The position numbers and the translations under genes are program-made. This document shows positions 8,948 through 17,771 of a stretch of DNA of 64,000 nt, in pieces (the first letter of the stretch is position 1; each line of letters starts with the position of its first letter). Source of the DNA: an uncultured Pontibacter sp. (lineage in GTDB: Bacteria > Bacteroidota > Bacteroidia > Cytophagales > Hymenobacteraceae); assembly GCF_947492645.1 (NCBI RefSeq), contig NZ_CANLMZ010000015.1, positions 26,003 to 90,002 of the forward strand, read 5' to 3'. Under the pieces are notes generated by a model. That model did not search any database. It was not told the origin of the DNA and saw nothing but the letters and a program-made list of their open reading frames with translations.

Positions 8948-10039
8948 TTATAAATGTACTAAAATCCTGGCATCTTTCAAATAGTTATTGATAAGAACAG
9001 GCTTCGGAAGTTCATCTATTTTTTGGGGGTTATAAAGCGCCAGCCTTGCCTCCTGTTCTACATTACTGTGCAGTTTATCTTTAAGTTTTATCAGGTAGAA
9101 ATGGGCTGTTATTTTCTGATGGCTGAGGATGTGTTTATACGTTTTGGCAGACGGTATTATTTGAGCTGGCTGCACAGGAATGCCGGCACCGTTAAGTTCC
9201 TGTAGCAGCAACGTTTGGTCAACAACTTTGTCGGTGCTTTCATAGAGGTAAAAGTCGTACAGTCCCTGCCATATGTCCCCTTCCAATCGCTTGCGCAGGT
9301 AATATTGCCCTTGCCACTCAAACACCAGGTAGTGAAAATATCTTGGCCGCGCTGCCTTCGCTTTAGATTTTACCGGTAGTTCCTGCACCATGCCGTGGTT
9401 AAAGGCAAAGCAAGTTCGCTGAAAAGGGCAAAACAGGCAATCTGGCATAACAGGCGTGCATTGTATAGCGCCAAACTCCATAATGGCCTGGTTGTATACA
9501 TCTGGCTCGTCAGCAGGGACCAATTCATCGGCCAGTTTTTGAAACACCTTGCGCGAGGCGGGCGCTGCAATATCATCTGTAATGCCAAAAACGCGCGCCA
9601 GCACTCTAAATACGTTGCCATCCAGCACAGCTACTCTTTCACCGAAGGCAAAGGTGGCAATGGCGGCGGCAGTATAGCTGCCCACACCCTTTAATTTTAG
9701 GAGTTTCTCATACTTATTGGGGAAGTTGCCGCCATGCTGCGCCACTACCTGCTGTGCGGTATGGTGCATGTTGCGCGCCCTAGAGTAGTATCCAAGGCCC
9801 TGCCACAGGCGAAGAACTTCGTCTTGCTGTGCAGCGGCAAGATGCTGTACAGTTGGGTAAGTATGAATGAATTTATAATAGTAAGGCAGGCCCTGCGCCA
9901 CCCTGGTTTGCTGAAGTATTACCTCTGATAACCATATAAAGTATGGATTTGTCGTGTCGCGCCAAGGCAAGGCGCGCTTGTTTTGGTTGTACCATCTTAT
10001 CAGAGAGGTAGGAAAGTGAGCTGTTGGCGCAAGTGCCAT
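8948..10039 (-). CDS. mutY: A/G-specific adenine glycosylase MutY
   Basis: MutY removes adenine mispaired with 8-oxoguanine. It shows the catalytic Glu in SEVILQQTRV (Glu39), the helix-hairpin-helix LKGVGSYTA at 115-123, the catalytic Asp140 in VAVLDGN, and the iron-sulfur cluster ligands Cys194, Cys201, Cys204 and Cys210 (C-X6-C-X2-C-X5-C). A NUDIX-like C-terminal domain that reads the 8-oxoG base occupies about 230-363. The 363-residue length is normal. It starts a minus-strand group with ssb, gldE and gldD, divergent from the HU gene. Confidence 0.96.
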   Translation of the reverse strand: MALAPTAHFPTSLIRWYNQNKRALPWRDTTNPYFIWLSEVILQQTRVAQGLPYYYKFIHTYPTVQHLAAAQQDEVLRLWQGLGYYSRARNMHHTAQQVVAQHGGNFPNKYEKLLKLKGVGSYTAAAIATFAFGERVAVLDGNVFRVLARVFGITDDIAAPASRKVFQKLADELVPADEPDVYNQAIMEFGAIQCTPVMPDCLFCPFQRTCFAFNHGMVQELPVKSKAKAARPRYFHYLVFEWQGQYYLRKRLEGDIWQGLYDFYLYESTDKVVDQTLLLQELNGAGIPVQPAQIIPSAKTYKHILSHQKITAHFYLIKLKDKLHSNVEQEARLALYNPQKIDELPKPVLINNYLKDARILVHL

Positions 10040-10363
10040 ATTGTTAATATGTTATCTTATAAACTATCAGGATGGAACAGGTAAATGTAATCATTTGTTT
10101 TGAACGCGACATTACCTGGAGGTTCCTGAAATATAACCCTGCATGGGGCGTTATGGTATCGGGCTTGTGGCACAGGTATTGCAATAATTCAAATTATCAG
10201 GTTAAAAAGGTAAGTATCAGCCTGTAATAATTTGCACGAATGCTTTTACTTATCGAAAAGTAAAACTACCTTTGTGCCCCTAAAATCAGCAAGTTTTATG
10301 TAACTATCTGATTCATAATTGGTGGAAATTATCTTATTATTAAATTTATAAAAATCTAAGAAA
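10040..10363. other. Divergent intergenic region between mutY and HU
   Basis: It should contain promoters in both directions. For HU, a -7 element TAccTTTG is at 10267-10274, with only a poor -33 match (TTTT, 10244-10247) 19 bases before it; that would give a leader of about 85 bases. A 51-codon frame (10072-10227) is present but looks non-coding. No RNA gene is visible. Confidence 0.45.
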
Positions 10364-10669
10364 GTGACTAAAGCAGAAGTAATATCAGAAATTGCTGATA
10401 AAACAGGGATTGATAAGGCGGATGTACAGGCTACAATAGAGGCTTTTTTCAAGGTTGTGAAAGACTCTATGGCTGATGGCAACAACATCTACGTGAGAGG
10501 TTTTGGTAGCTTTGTGAACAAAAAGCGCGCGAAAAAAGTAGCACGTAACATCTCTAAAAATACGTCTATCATTATCGATGAGCACTTTATTCCGAGCTTT
10601 AAGCCGTCTAAAACTTTCATCCAGAAGATTAAAAACAGCAAAAAGATCAAAGAATTAGCTACTGCTTAA
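10364..10669 (+). CDS. HU-family DNA-binding protein
   Basis: HU/IHF-type nucleoid protein that bends and compacts DNA as a dimer. The reading begins at a GTG codon (10364): Val/Met-TKAEVISEIADKTGIDK is the standard N-terminus of Bacteroidota HU, so the GTG start is well supported. The DNA-binding arm region VRGFGSFVNKKRAKKVARN is followed by a C-terminal extension rich in Lys (KTFIQKIKNSKK), giving 101 residues instead of the usual 90. It is upstream of a TPR protein and RNase G, a frequent order in Cytophagales. Confidence 0.93.
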   Translation: MTKAEVISEIADKTGIDKADVQATIEAFFKVVKDSMADGNNIYVRGFGSFVNKKRAKKVARNISKNTSIIIDEHFIPSFKPSKTFIQKIKNSKKIKELATA

Positions 10670-10676
10670 TTTTTTG

Positions 10677-10684
10677 TATCTTTG
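10677..10684 (+). promoter_or_regulatory. Probable -7 promoter element for the TPR-protein gene
   Basis: TAtcTTTG matches the Bacteroidota -7 consensus TAnnTTTG. It lies 45 bases before the next start codon and directly after the HU stop. No good -33 TTTG is seen at 19 bases upstream, so this is a partial match. Confidence 0.45.
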
Positions 10685-10729
10685 CAGCGCAAATTTGTTA
10701 TTATTGATTAACTATTAAAGGTAAAAAGA

Positions 10730-11596
10730 ATGTCACGGTCCCAAATCCTGATTGTAATAATAGCTGTCGCGATGGTAGCCGCTATATTCTTTTTGCCTAA
10801 AGTAGTTGTTAATGATGACAAAGACAGCTTGGCAAAGGCCGAAACCGCAGCCGCCGTACCAGAAGGACACTCAGAGGATGATGGCCATGACCACGGTGCA
10901 GAGGCAGGAGCCACCGCAGACGTGCATACGCGCGCAACGCCAGAACAACTTTTGGCTTTGACTACAGCACGTGCCAAGTATAATAAAGCAGCTGATGACC
11001 AGACAAAAAACCGTTTGGCTGCAGAACTGGCAGCAGCTTATGCTACTGTTTCAAAACACGATAGTGCCGGTTATTATTACGAAATAGCAGCTAAAGCCCG
11101 TGGTGGCGAAAAAAGCTATAAGAGAGCAGGCGATGCGTATTATGAGGCATTTACATTTGCAGCCACACAGCAACGCGCTAACGAGTTAGGTGCCAAAGCA
11201 CGTAATATGTATGAGCAGGTGCTTAAAAACAATCCGTCGGACCTGGATGCGAAGACAAATGTTGCAATGACCTACATCGCTACATCAAACCCGATGCAGG
11301 GTATTACGCTGCTGCGTGAGGTGATCGCATCGGATCCGAACAACCAGAAAGCGCTGTTTAACCTGGGTATACTTTCTATCCAGTCTAACCAGTACGACAA
11401 AGCCGAAGAGCGTTTCCGCCATTTAGTTTCTGTAAACCCAGAGCATGTGGAAGGAACATTCTACTTAGCTTTATCTTTGGCCAATACAGGCGCTAAAGAA
11501 GAGGCTAAAGCCTTATTTAACAAGGTAAAAGGCATGAGCAACGATCCTGCCCTTGCAGCCTCTGTTGATGAAGAACTAGCAAAATTAAACCAGTAG
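10730..11596 (+). CDS. TPR-repeat protein with N-terminal membrane anchor
   Basis: Residues 6-23 (ILIVIIAVAMVAAIFFLP) form a single membrane helix, so the rest is probably periplasmic. A short His/Asp/Glu-rich linker (EGHSEDDGHDHGAE) follows. The C-terminal two thirds contains tetratricopeptide-like helix pairs, for example the segments around NPSDLDAKTNVAMTYIATSN, DPNNQKALFNLGILSIQSNQ and NPEHVEGTFYLALSLANTGA, which usually mediate protein contacts. Neighbours are HU and RNase G; a TPR gene between these two is common in Cytophagales, but no specific function is known to me. The His-rich patch might bind metal (inference). Confidence 0.8.
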   Translation: MSRSQILIVIIAVAMVAAIFFLPKVVVNDDKDSLAKAETAAAVPEGHSEDDGHDHGAEAGATADVHTRATPEQLLALTTARAKYNKAADDQTKNRLAAELAAAYATVSKHDSAGYYYEIAAKARGGEKSYKRAGDAYYEAFTFAATQQRANELGAKARNMYEQVLKNNPSDLDAKTNVAMTYIATSNPMQGITLLREVIASDPNNQKALFNLGILSIQSNQYDKAEERFRHLVSVNPEHVEGTFYLALSLANTGAKEEAKALFNKVKGMSNDPALAASVDEELAKLNQ

Positions 11597-11631
11597 TTAA
11601 AGATTTTTTTAAAACATAAACGTACAAGACT

Positions 11632-11721
11632 ATGCCTTGCGGAAAGAAAAGAAAAAGACATAAGATCGCTACTCACAAAAGAAAGAAGCGCCTAAGAAAA
11701 AACAGACATAAGAAGAAGTAA
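11632..11721 (+). CDS. AURKAIP1/COX24-type small basic ribosomal protein (29 aa)
   Basis: A 30-codon frame encodes an extremely basic peptide: start MPCGKKRKRHKIATHKRKK, end NRHKKK. Seventeen of its 29 residues are Lys or Arg, and three are His. The KKRKRHK...THKRKKRLRK pattern matches the AURKAIP1/COX24 C-terminal domain, whose mitochondrial member is small-subunit protein mS38 and whose mycobacterial member is bS22; it is expected to sit in ribosomal RNA. It is 35 bases after the TPR gene and is followed by a terminator. Very short, hence easily missed. Family assignment is by pattern recall. Confidence 0.8.
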   Translation: MPCGKKRKRHKIATHKRKKRLRKNRHKKK

Positions 11722-11737
11722 TTTCTTCTGCGTAGTA

Positions 11738-11772
11738 TGAGGCCCACATTGCATAGCAATTGTGGGCTTTGG
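11738..11772 (+). terminator. Likely terminator after the 29-aa protein gene
   Basis: An inverted repeat GCCCACA-TTGC / GCAATTGTGGGC with one bulged base and a 4-base loop lies 17 bases past the stop. The T run is weak (TTTGG). Confidence 0.55.
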
Positions 11773-11802
11773 TCTATACATCCAACTAATCTTTGAGAAA
11801 AA

Positions 11803-13401
11803 TTGAGTAATGAACTAATTATCAATTCTACTCAGGATGGAGAACGCATAGCGCTTTTAGAGGACAAAAGACTAGTAGAGTATCACTTCGAACGTAAAGA
11901 CACAAATTACATCGTTGGTGATATTTTTCTGGGTACTGTTAAAAAAGTGATGCCAGGCCTAAACGCTGCTTTTATTGACATTGGCTACCAGAAGGATGCA
12001 TTCTTGCACTACCACGACCTGGGAGCTAATATTAAAACACTTAATAAGTATTTAAAAGCAGCTCAGACTCAGAAGAACGCAACGCCTAAACTTAACCAGA
12101 TTAAATTTGAGCCAGAGATAGACAAGCTGGGCAAAATAGCTGATGTGCTTAAAAAAGGACAGCAGCTGTTAGTGCAGATTGTAAAAGAACCTATCTCTAC
12201 AAAAGGCCCAAGACTTTCCTGCGAAATTTCTTTAGCAGGGCGATTTTTGGTACTCGTGCCGTTTTCAAATACGGTAAGTGTATCTAAAAAAATCGTCAGC
12301 AAAGAAGAGCGCACCAGGTTAAAACGCCTGATCACTTCGATCAAGCCCGAAAACTTTGGTGTGATCATCAGAACAGTAGCAGAAGGACGCGAAGTAGCAG
12401 AACTCGACAGAGATTTGCGCAATATGCTCGCAAACTGGGAAGAGGGATTTCAGACGTTGAAAACGGCAAAAACCTGTGACAAAGTTATAGGTGAGTTGAA
12501 CCGTTCTTCTTCCATTTTGAGGGATTTGTTAAACGAAAGTTTTGATAACATAGTGGTAGACGATAGTCAGCTCTATGATGAAATCAAAACGTACATCGGG
12601 AGTATTGCACCAGATAAGTTAAAAATTCTGAAGCAGTATACCGGTAAAACCAAAACCTACGAACACTTTCACATCGAAAAACAGCTTAAAGCTGCTTTCG
12701 GTAAAACAGTAACTATACCTGGTGGCGGATACCTGGTGATAGAGCACACCGAAGCACTACATGTGGTCGATGTGAATAGTGGGAATAAATCTAATACCGA
12801 AACCGATCAGGAGGCTACAGCGCTTAACGTGAACATGATGGCTGCCAAAGAAGTGGCACGCCAACTGCGCCTTCGGGATATAGGTGGTATCATTGTGGTG
12901 GACTTTATTGATATGAAGACACCGGAAAACCGCCAGAAAGTTTATGAGGTTGTTAAAGAAGAACTTAAAAGAGACCGATCAAAATCTACAGTTCTTCCGA
13001 TCTCAAAATTTGGCCTGATGCAAATTACGCGACAACGTGTAAGGCCAGAGCAAAATATTATAACCGGCGAAGTTTGCCCAACATGCAACGGTACCGGTAA
13101 AATTACAGCCAGTATACTGGTTACAGACGAAATTGAAGCAGCGGTAGACGACCTGCTGACAAGCCACAACTATAAAGGACTTATAATTTACCTGCACCCG
13201 TTTGTGTACGATTACTATACCAAGGGTTTAGTGTCCAAGCAAACAAAATGGTTCTTTAAGTACTTTAAGTGGGTTAAGCTTGTAAAAGATACATCACTTG
13301 GCATTACTGATTTTAGAGTAATGGATGATCGGGGTGATGAAATTGAATTACGTACGACTTTTGTTGAGGCGGACGTAATACAAGACAAAGACGAAGAGTA
13401 A
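11803..13401 (+). CDS. rng: Ribonuclease G/E family endoribonuclease
   Basis: RNase G/E cleaves single-stranded RNA in rRNA maturation and mRNA decay. The TTG at 11803 is the start: the resulting MSNELIINSTQDGERIALL is the conserved Bacteroidota N-terminus, and the ATG at 11810 is out of frame. An S1-type RNA-binding domain occupies about 35-130 (VGDIFLGTVKKVMPGLNAAFIDIG). The metal-binding Asp residues are in VVDVNSG (Asp323) and VVDFID (Asp367/370), and the zinc-link cysteines are CPTC (425/428). At 532 residues it has the short RNase G layout, without an RNase E scaffold tail. Confidence 0.94.
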   Translation: MSNELIINSTQDGERIALLEDKRLVEYHFERKDTNYIVGDIFLGTVKKVMPGLNAAFIDIGYQKDAFLHYHDLGANIKTLNKYLKAAQTQKNATPKLNQIKFEPEIDKLGKIADVLKKGQQLLVQIVKEPISTKGPRLSCEISLAGRFLVLVPFSNTVSVSKKIVSKEERTRLKRLITSIKPENFGVIIRTVAEGREVAELDRDLRNMLANWEEGFQTLKTAKTCDKVIGELNRSSSILRDLLNESFDNIVVDDSQLYDEIKTYIGSIAPDKLKILKQYTGKTKTYEHFHIEKQLKAAFGKTVTIPGGGYLVIEHTEALHVVDVNSGNKSNTETDQEATALNVNMMAAKEVARQLRLRDIGGIIVVDFIDMKTPENRQKVYEVVKEELKRDRSKSTVLPISKFGLMQITRQRVRPEQNIITGEVCPTCNGTGKITASILVTDEIEAAVDDLLTSHNYKGLIIYLHPFVYDYYTKGLVSKQTKWFFKYFKWVKLVKDTSLGITDFRVMDDRGDEIELRTTFVEADVIQDKDEE

Positions 13402-13418
13402 ATAATATATTTTGCAAC

Positions 13419-13456
13419 AAAAAGCCGCTCCATAATACTTGGAGCGGCTTTTTGCT
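13419..13456 (+). terminator. Terminator of rng
   Basis: AAAAGCCGCTCC pairs with GGAGCGGCTTTTT around a 9-base loop, followed by TTTGCTTTT, 20 bases after the stop codon. Confidence 0.9.
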
Positions 13457-13499
13457 TTTAATGTGATTCGATTATGTACTTATAAAAAGTAAGCTATAC

Positions 13500-14165
13500 T
13501 TAAAACTTAACACCCACATCAAGTGAGAAACTGCTGTTTTTAATGGCAATGTTCTTGTCGTTTAACACATCACGGTAATAATCGTCGATGTTAGAAAGGC
13601 CTCTGTGGTAAGTAAGTCCTGCGAAAAGCTTTGTGCTTTCACCCATCTGGAATTCTGCACCGCCACCAAGTATAGCATCAGCCTCAAAAACGCTGAAGCG
13701 CTTTGCAACCTTTCCACCATTGATTACCTTTTCGTCGTTTACCTTGGCAGCAACTTTTGTGTTAAGCGAGCCACCTACCTGGAAGTATAAAATGGTGCCG
13801 GGTGCAACATCGTTTGTAAATAGCTTAAGGGTAATAGGCAATTCAATATACTGTACTGCATTATCATCCTTGGGTCTAATTGGATTGCCAGTTTCATCAG
13901 TACTTGCATAAGAGAGCTCGCCGCCTTTGCTGCGGTATACAAGGCCAGTACTGAACGCGTAGTTTTGGGCAAAGAAATAATCAGCTACAACCCCAACGCC
14001 TAAACCTAATTTACCTCCTTCGTTTTTAAAGTTATACTTATCTTCGGCTATAAAACGCGGGCTAGAAATGGTTGGAGAGATCATTAAACCTATTTCTACC
14101 TGAGCCATAGTTGTAAACCCGGTTAATAAAAAGAGTACTAAGAGTGTGATTTTCTTCATGAGCAT
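13500..14165 (-). CDS. Outer-membrane beta-barrel protein (PorT/OMP_b-brl_2 type)
   Basis: Signal peptide MKKITLLVLFLLTGFTTMAQ is followed by alternating hydrophobic strands typical of an eight-stranded Bacteroidota barrel: FSTGLVYRSKGGEL, YIELPITLKLFTND, YFQVGGSLNTKVAAK, and the closing strand SFSLDVGVKF with terminal Phe. Met3 (14159) is an equally likely start. Specific function is unknown; related barrels are common in this phylum. It is divergent from gldB. Confidence 0.85.
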   Translation of the reverse strand: MLMKKITLLVLFLLTGFTTMAQVEIGLMISPTISSPRFIAEDKYNFKNEGGKLGLGVGVVADYFFAQNYAFSTGLVYRSKGGELSYASTDETGNPIRPKDDNAVQYIELPITLKLFTNDVAPGTILYFQVGGSLNTKVAAKVNDEKVINGGKVAKRFSVFEADAILGGGAEFQMGESTKLFAGLTYHRGLSNIDDYYRDVLNDKNIAIKNSSFSLDVGVKF

Positions 14166-14210
14166 AATTAAATTGATGCATTAGTGTTACACTAATACGT
14201 AATAACCCTC

Positions 14211-14218
14211 TATTTTTG
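14211..14218 (+). promoter_or_regulatory. Possible -7 promoter element for gldB
   Basis: TAttTTTG, 17 bases before the gldB start codon, fits TAnnTTTG. No TTTG is seen 19 bases further upstream. Confidence 0.35.
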
Positions 14219-14235
14219 TACAAATATACAAGATA

Positions 14236-15237
14236 ATGTATTACAGAATTTTAATACTAGCATTACTCTTGCTCTCTTTTGGGTGCAAAGACAACAGTTG
14301 CGATATACCTGAAGAAGTAGCAAGTATACCGGTACAGGTTGAGATAGAACGATTGGAGGAGCCATTCTTTCGTGCTGAAAATAGCGGGCAAGTTGGCCAG
14401 TTCCTGGATAAAAACCCACTATTCGCGGATATTTACCTGCAACGTAGCGAGTACCCCTCAGACTCTGTGTTAATCAAATCTTTGCTGCCCCTAACCACAA
14501 ATGCCTCGTTGGATACCTTGGTGCAGGAGGCAGTAGCTAAGTTTGGTGACATGCAGCCGGAAAAAGAGCAATTAGAAACAGCCTTCAAATTTATCAAGCA
14601 TTACTACCCTGACTATAACGTGCCGCAGGTAAAAACATTTGTTACCGGGCTTGGCACATTAGGCAACGATTTGTTTGTATCAGATACACTCTTAGTCTTC
14701 GGCCTTGATTATTTTATAGGCAAAGAGGCTACATATCGCCCCCAGGCTTACGAGTATATTTTAAAGCGATACGAGCGCGAAAAAATGGTGCCTGCTGCTA
14801 TGCTCCTGCTCTCAAACAGGTTTAATAAGACAAACATTACCGATAGGTCGCTGCTTTCAGAGATGATTAGCATGGGCAAGGCTTATTACTTTGTAAAAGA
14901 AGTGATGCCTTGCACACCAGATTCGCTTATCATAGGTTACTCTGGCCAGCAGTTAGCCGATGTGCATCGCAATGAGGGGCGTATCTGGGCACACTTTATA
15001 GAAAAAAGCCTATTGTATGAGAAGAATCCATTCCAGATTCAGAAATATATAGGTGAACGCCCGTCAACTCCCGAAATAGATAAAAATGCACCTGGCCGTA
15101 TTGGGACCTGGCTTGGTTTGCAGATTGTGCGCACCTACATGGAGCGTAACCCAAATGTAACGTTGCAGCAGCTAATGGCCGATACAGATTACCGGAAAAT
15201 ATTTGCTGAATCAAAGTATAAGCCAAAGAAAAAGTAA
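14236..15237 (+). CDS. gldB: Gliding motility lipoprotein GldB
   Basis: GldB is a lipoprotein essential for gliding in F. johnsoniae. Signal peptide MYYRILILALLLLSFGC has a lipobox ending at Cys17. The conserved C-terminal motif of the family, PEIDKNAPGRIGTWLGLQIVR, is present, as are the HY and DYF segments of a zinc-protease-like fold. Length 333 residues is usual. A GT4 glycosyltransferase gene follows after 17 bases, probably in one transcript. gldB is unlinked here from gldD/gldE, about 6 kb away. Confidence 0.94.
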   Translation: MYYRILILALLLLSFGCKDNSCDIPEEVASIPVQVEIERLEEPFFRAENSGQVGQFLDKNPLFADIYLQRSEYPSDSVLIKSLLPLTTNASLDTLVQEAVAKFGDMQPEKEQLETAFKFIKHYYPDYNVPQVKTFVTGLGTLGNDLFVSDTLLVFGLDYFIGKEATYRPQAYEYILKRYEREKMVPAAMLLLSNRFNKTNITDRSLLSEMISMGKAYYFVKEVMPCTPDSLIIGYSGQQLADVHRNEGRIWAHFIEKSLLYEKNPFQIQKYIGERPSTPEIDKNAPGRIGTWLGLQIVRTYMERNPNVTLQQLMADTDYRKIFAESKYKPKKK

Positions 15238-15254
15238 CCTACGGGTAAGCCTTG

Positions 15255-16454
15255 ATGCATATAGCTGTCTTTAACCAACACCACCACAACCCCGACTGCC
15301 CTGCCACCTGCAGGCACTATACCTTTCTGGAGGAGCTGGCTAAGCGGCACCAAGTAACCCTTATTACAAGTAACGGTTGGCGCAGCATCAGGATAACAAA
15401 CAATTTCAGCTGGGCTCCCAAAGGTGTAACCCTGCATGAGTGTGAAGTGCCTTATGCAAATAAGATGGGCATTTTACAGCGGTTGTTTTCGTTTACCAGC
15501 TATTCAGCCTACAGTTTCTGGAAGGGGTTGACGATGCCTAAGCCAGATGTGATCTGGGCTGTGTCTACGCCACTAAGTACGCCTTTTGTAGCGGCACAAG
15601 TAGCACGCCTGCGCAACGTACCCTGGGTTTTTGAGGTGCAGGACCTGTGGCCAAGCTTCCCGATAGAGATGGGGGCAGTAAAGTATAAATGGTTGCAGCG
15701 GCTGCTTTATCGCACCGAGAAAAACCTATACAACAGCGCCAGCCAGGTTATCGCGCTTTCACCGGATATGAGTGCATACATAGTGGAGCTTGGGATAACA
15801 GCAAGTAAGGTGAAAACCAATTATAATGGTACTGATATTAATCAGGCAGATGCTGTATGCGTGCAGGATGTAGAAGTGTTGCGCGCCAAGTATAAGCTGC
15901 AAGGGCAGCAGGTTGTGCTCTACGCCGGCACTTATGGCCGTGCAAACGACATACCTACATTGATGCAGACTATTAGAAGTATGGTTGCTGATACAAGTAT
16001 AACATTTATACTTACAGGAAACGGCTATTATGAGCCGCAGCTCCGGGAGCTGGCAGCGGAGGTGCCAAATCTGCTGCTACTGGACCCGCAGCCCCGGCCA
16101 GAAGTATTTAAGCTGTTTAAGCTCGCTGATCTTTCGGTGGTTACTTTTAATGATTTGCCTGTTCTGGCTACTAATTCGCCCTCTAAGTTTTACGATAGCC
16201 TTGCCTGTGGGACACCAGTTATTGTTACTAACCCTGGCTGGACAAAAACCTTTGTAGAAGAAAACGAGGTAGGGTGGTACACACCAGCAGAGCAGCCTGA
16301 AGCGCTGGAAAAGTGTATAAAATTTGCCTTGAGCCAACCCACAGCTCTAGAAACAGCAGGAGCCAACGGTGAGGCAATTGCTCGTAAGTTGTTTAACCGG
16401 AAGCAGCTGGTGCAAGAGGTAGAGCAAGTATTAATAGGAGCTGCGAAAATCTAA
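15255..16454 (+). CDS. Glycosyltransferase family 4 protein (WbuB-like)
   Basis: GT-B fold retaining glycosyltransferase, likely in exopolysaccharide or lipopolysaccharide synthesis. The ATG at 15255 (MHIAVFNQHHH) is preferred over the TTG three bases upstream. The N-terminal acceptor domain contains VPWVFEVQDLWPSFPIEMG, diagnostic of the WbuB-like subgroup. The C-terminal donor domain starts around VVLYAGTYGRANDIPTLM and includes the nucleotide-sugar region SPSKFYDSLACGTPVIVTN. It is 17 bases after gldB. Confidence 0.88.
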   Translation: MHIAVFNQHHHNPDCPATCRHYTFLEELAKRHQVTLITSNGWRSIRITNNFSWAPKGVTLHECEVPYANKMGILQRLFSFTSYSAYSFWKGLTMPKPDVIWAVSTPLSTPFVAAQVARLRNVPWVFEVQDLWPSFPIEMGAVKYKWLQRLLYRTEKNLYNSASQVIALSPDMSAYIVELGITASKVKTNYNGTDINQADAVCVQDVEVLRAKYKLQGQQVVLYAGTYGRANDIPTLMQTIRSMVADTSITFILTGNGYYEPQLRELAAEVPNLLLLDPQPRPEVFKLFKLADLSVVTFNDLPVLATNSPSKFYDSLACGTPVIVTNPGWTKTFVEENEVGWYTPAEQPEALEKCIKFALSQPTALETAGANGEAIARKLFNRKQLVQEVEQVLIGAAKI

Positions 16455-16617
16455 CAGAGCGGTTATTCTGTACTTGTAAAGCTGTACGTTGTTCTCAAAC
16501 GTTTTTAGGTATAGGTGCTTTAAATGCATCGTCTTTAAGCAAAGCTGTTCATTAGTTCATGCTACTGCCCTGTTGCGATGTTACCCGCACTTTACGTATA
16601 GTATAAAGTAGGTGATG

Positions 16618-17001
16618 TCAGCTTATATCCTGGATCGTGAATATTTTGCCATCTTTAAAAGTAAATATGGATTTACCTGACAAGGTAAGCGTTTCGCCGG
16701 CTTTTAAACCATTTGGTAAGTTTACAGCAAGTATAGCGTTGTAGTTTATAGTCGCTTCAATCTTATTTGCTTTCTCTGAAATGCTGCTTATACTTTGCTG
16801 CCTTTGCTTAAAGTACTGGATTGCCTGCCTTGCCTGTTCTCCAAATGCAGCTTTGCCCTTAGTGGTTGTGTTAACTTTTCCGTCGGAGATATTCTCGAAT
16901 TCTACTTGCTCGTGCAAATGTTGTAGCATCCCCTCCACATCAAATTTATTATAGGCGTCTATGTAGCTGCGAATAACATTCTGTTGGTCCATGTTTTTCA
17001 T
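16618..17001 (-). CDS. NTF2-like/SnoaL-like domain protein
   Basis: A 127-residue single-domain protein with the NTF2-like cone fold pattern: N-terminal helix VIRSYIDAYNKFDVEGMLQHL, a strand with VEFENIS, a helix FGEQARQAIQYFKQ, and C-terminal strands SGKSIFTFKDGKIFTIQDI. These proteins are isomerases, hydrolases or ligand binders; no catalytic residues identify the substrate. It has no signal peptide and is probably cytoplasmic. It is flanked by plus-strand genes on both sides. Confidence 0.78.
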   Translation of the reverse strand: MKNMDQQNVIRSYIDAYNKFDVEGMLQHLHEQVEFENISDGKVNTTTKGKAAFGEQARQAIQYFKQRQQSISSISEKANKIEATINYNAILAVNLPNGLKAGETLTLSGKSIFTFKDGKIFTIQDIS

Positions 17002-17239
17002 AACGTATTACTGTTATAGTAGGGGTTAATTTAATATTTTTTTTATCTGTATAAAAACCAGGTTGTTAAATATGATTATGCCTGCGGAAAGCAGCTGGTG
17101 CAATACGCACTGGCACTACTTAGAGTTAATTGTTTTATTTTTTGGCACAGCTTTTGGGTATGTAAAATTAAGAGGGCGAATAATCCTAGGCTTCAGCTCT
17201 GCTTAGCAAAAGAACAATCTAACCTATAAATAGAAAAAG

Positions 17240-17710
17240 ATGAAAAAGATCATAGCAATGTTATCGCTGGGTGTGTTTATGGCAGGTGCAGCTTATGCTC
17301 AGAATGCTCCGCAGAAAGAGAAAAAGCAACGCACAGAGCAGCGCGGTGAGCGTATGCAAAAACAGAAAAAGTCTCCTGAAGAGATGGCCGCCAAGCGCAC
17401 CGAAATGCTTACTAAGAAGTATGACCTAAACAAATCGCAGCAGAAAAAGCTGGAGGCATTAAATTTAAAGCAGGCAAAGGAAAAGAATGCTTTACATGCT
17501 AATAGAGGCGAGGCCAGAAATAAGGAGAACATGCGCAGCGAGAGACAGGCTAGCAGAGCACGTTACGAAGCTGAGTTAAGAGACATCCTGAACAAAAAGC
17601 AATATGCCCAATACGAAGCAGACAAAGCTGAGATGAAGGCAAAGCATGAGCAGAAGCGCGAACACCGAAAAGGTGGTCCGCGTGGCGAGAGACAGCAGCA
17701 AAAAAGCTAA
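17240..17710 (+). CDS. Exported DUF4890-type protein, Lys/Arg/Glu-rich
   Basis: Signal peptide MKKIIAMLSLGVFMAGAAYAQ, then 135 residues dominated by Lys, Arg, Glu and Gln, predicted to be long charged helices. The segment KRTEMLTKKYDLNKSQQKKLEALNLKQ resembles the LTxxQ-like segments of periplasmic Spy/CpxP-type helical proteins; Bacteroidota members are filed as DUF4890. A chaperone or stress role is possible but not shown. A strong terminator follows directly. Confidence 0.75.
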   Translation: MKKIIAMLSLGVFMAGAAYAQNAPQKEKKQRTEQRGERMQKQKKSPEEMAAKRTEMLTKKYDLNKSQQKKLEALNLKQAKEKNALHANRGEARNKENMRSERQASRARYEAELRDILNKKQYAQYEADKAEMKAKHEQKREHRKGGPRGERQQQKS

Positions 17711-17726
17711 TAGTATGAGAATGCAG

Positions 17727-17756
17727 AAGGGAGGCCAAAAGCCTCCCTTTTTTGTT
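17727..17756 (+). terminator. Terminator of the DUF4890 gene
   Basis: GGGAGGC and GCCTCCC form a stem around CAAAA, followed by six T, 20 bases after the stop codon. Confidence 0.92.
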
Positions 17757-17771
17757 TATGCGAGGGTTAGT

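Noticed and set aside
10072..10227. 51-codon plus-strand frame between mutY and HU
   Set aside because: Rare-residue-rich (Trp, Cys), no motif, lies across the expected divergent promoters.
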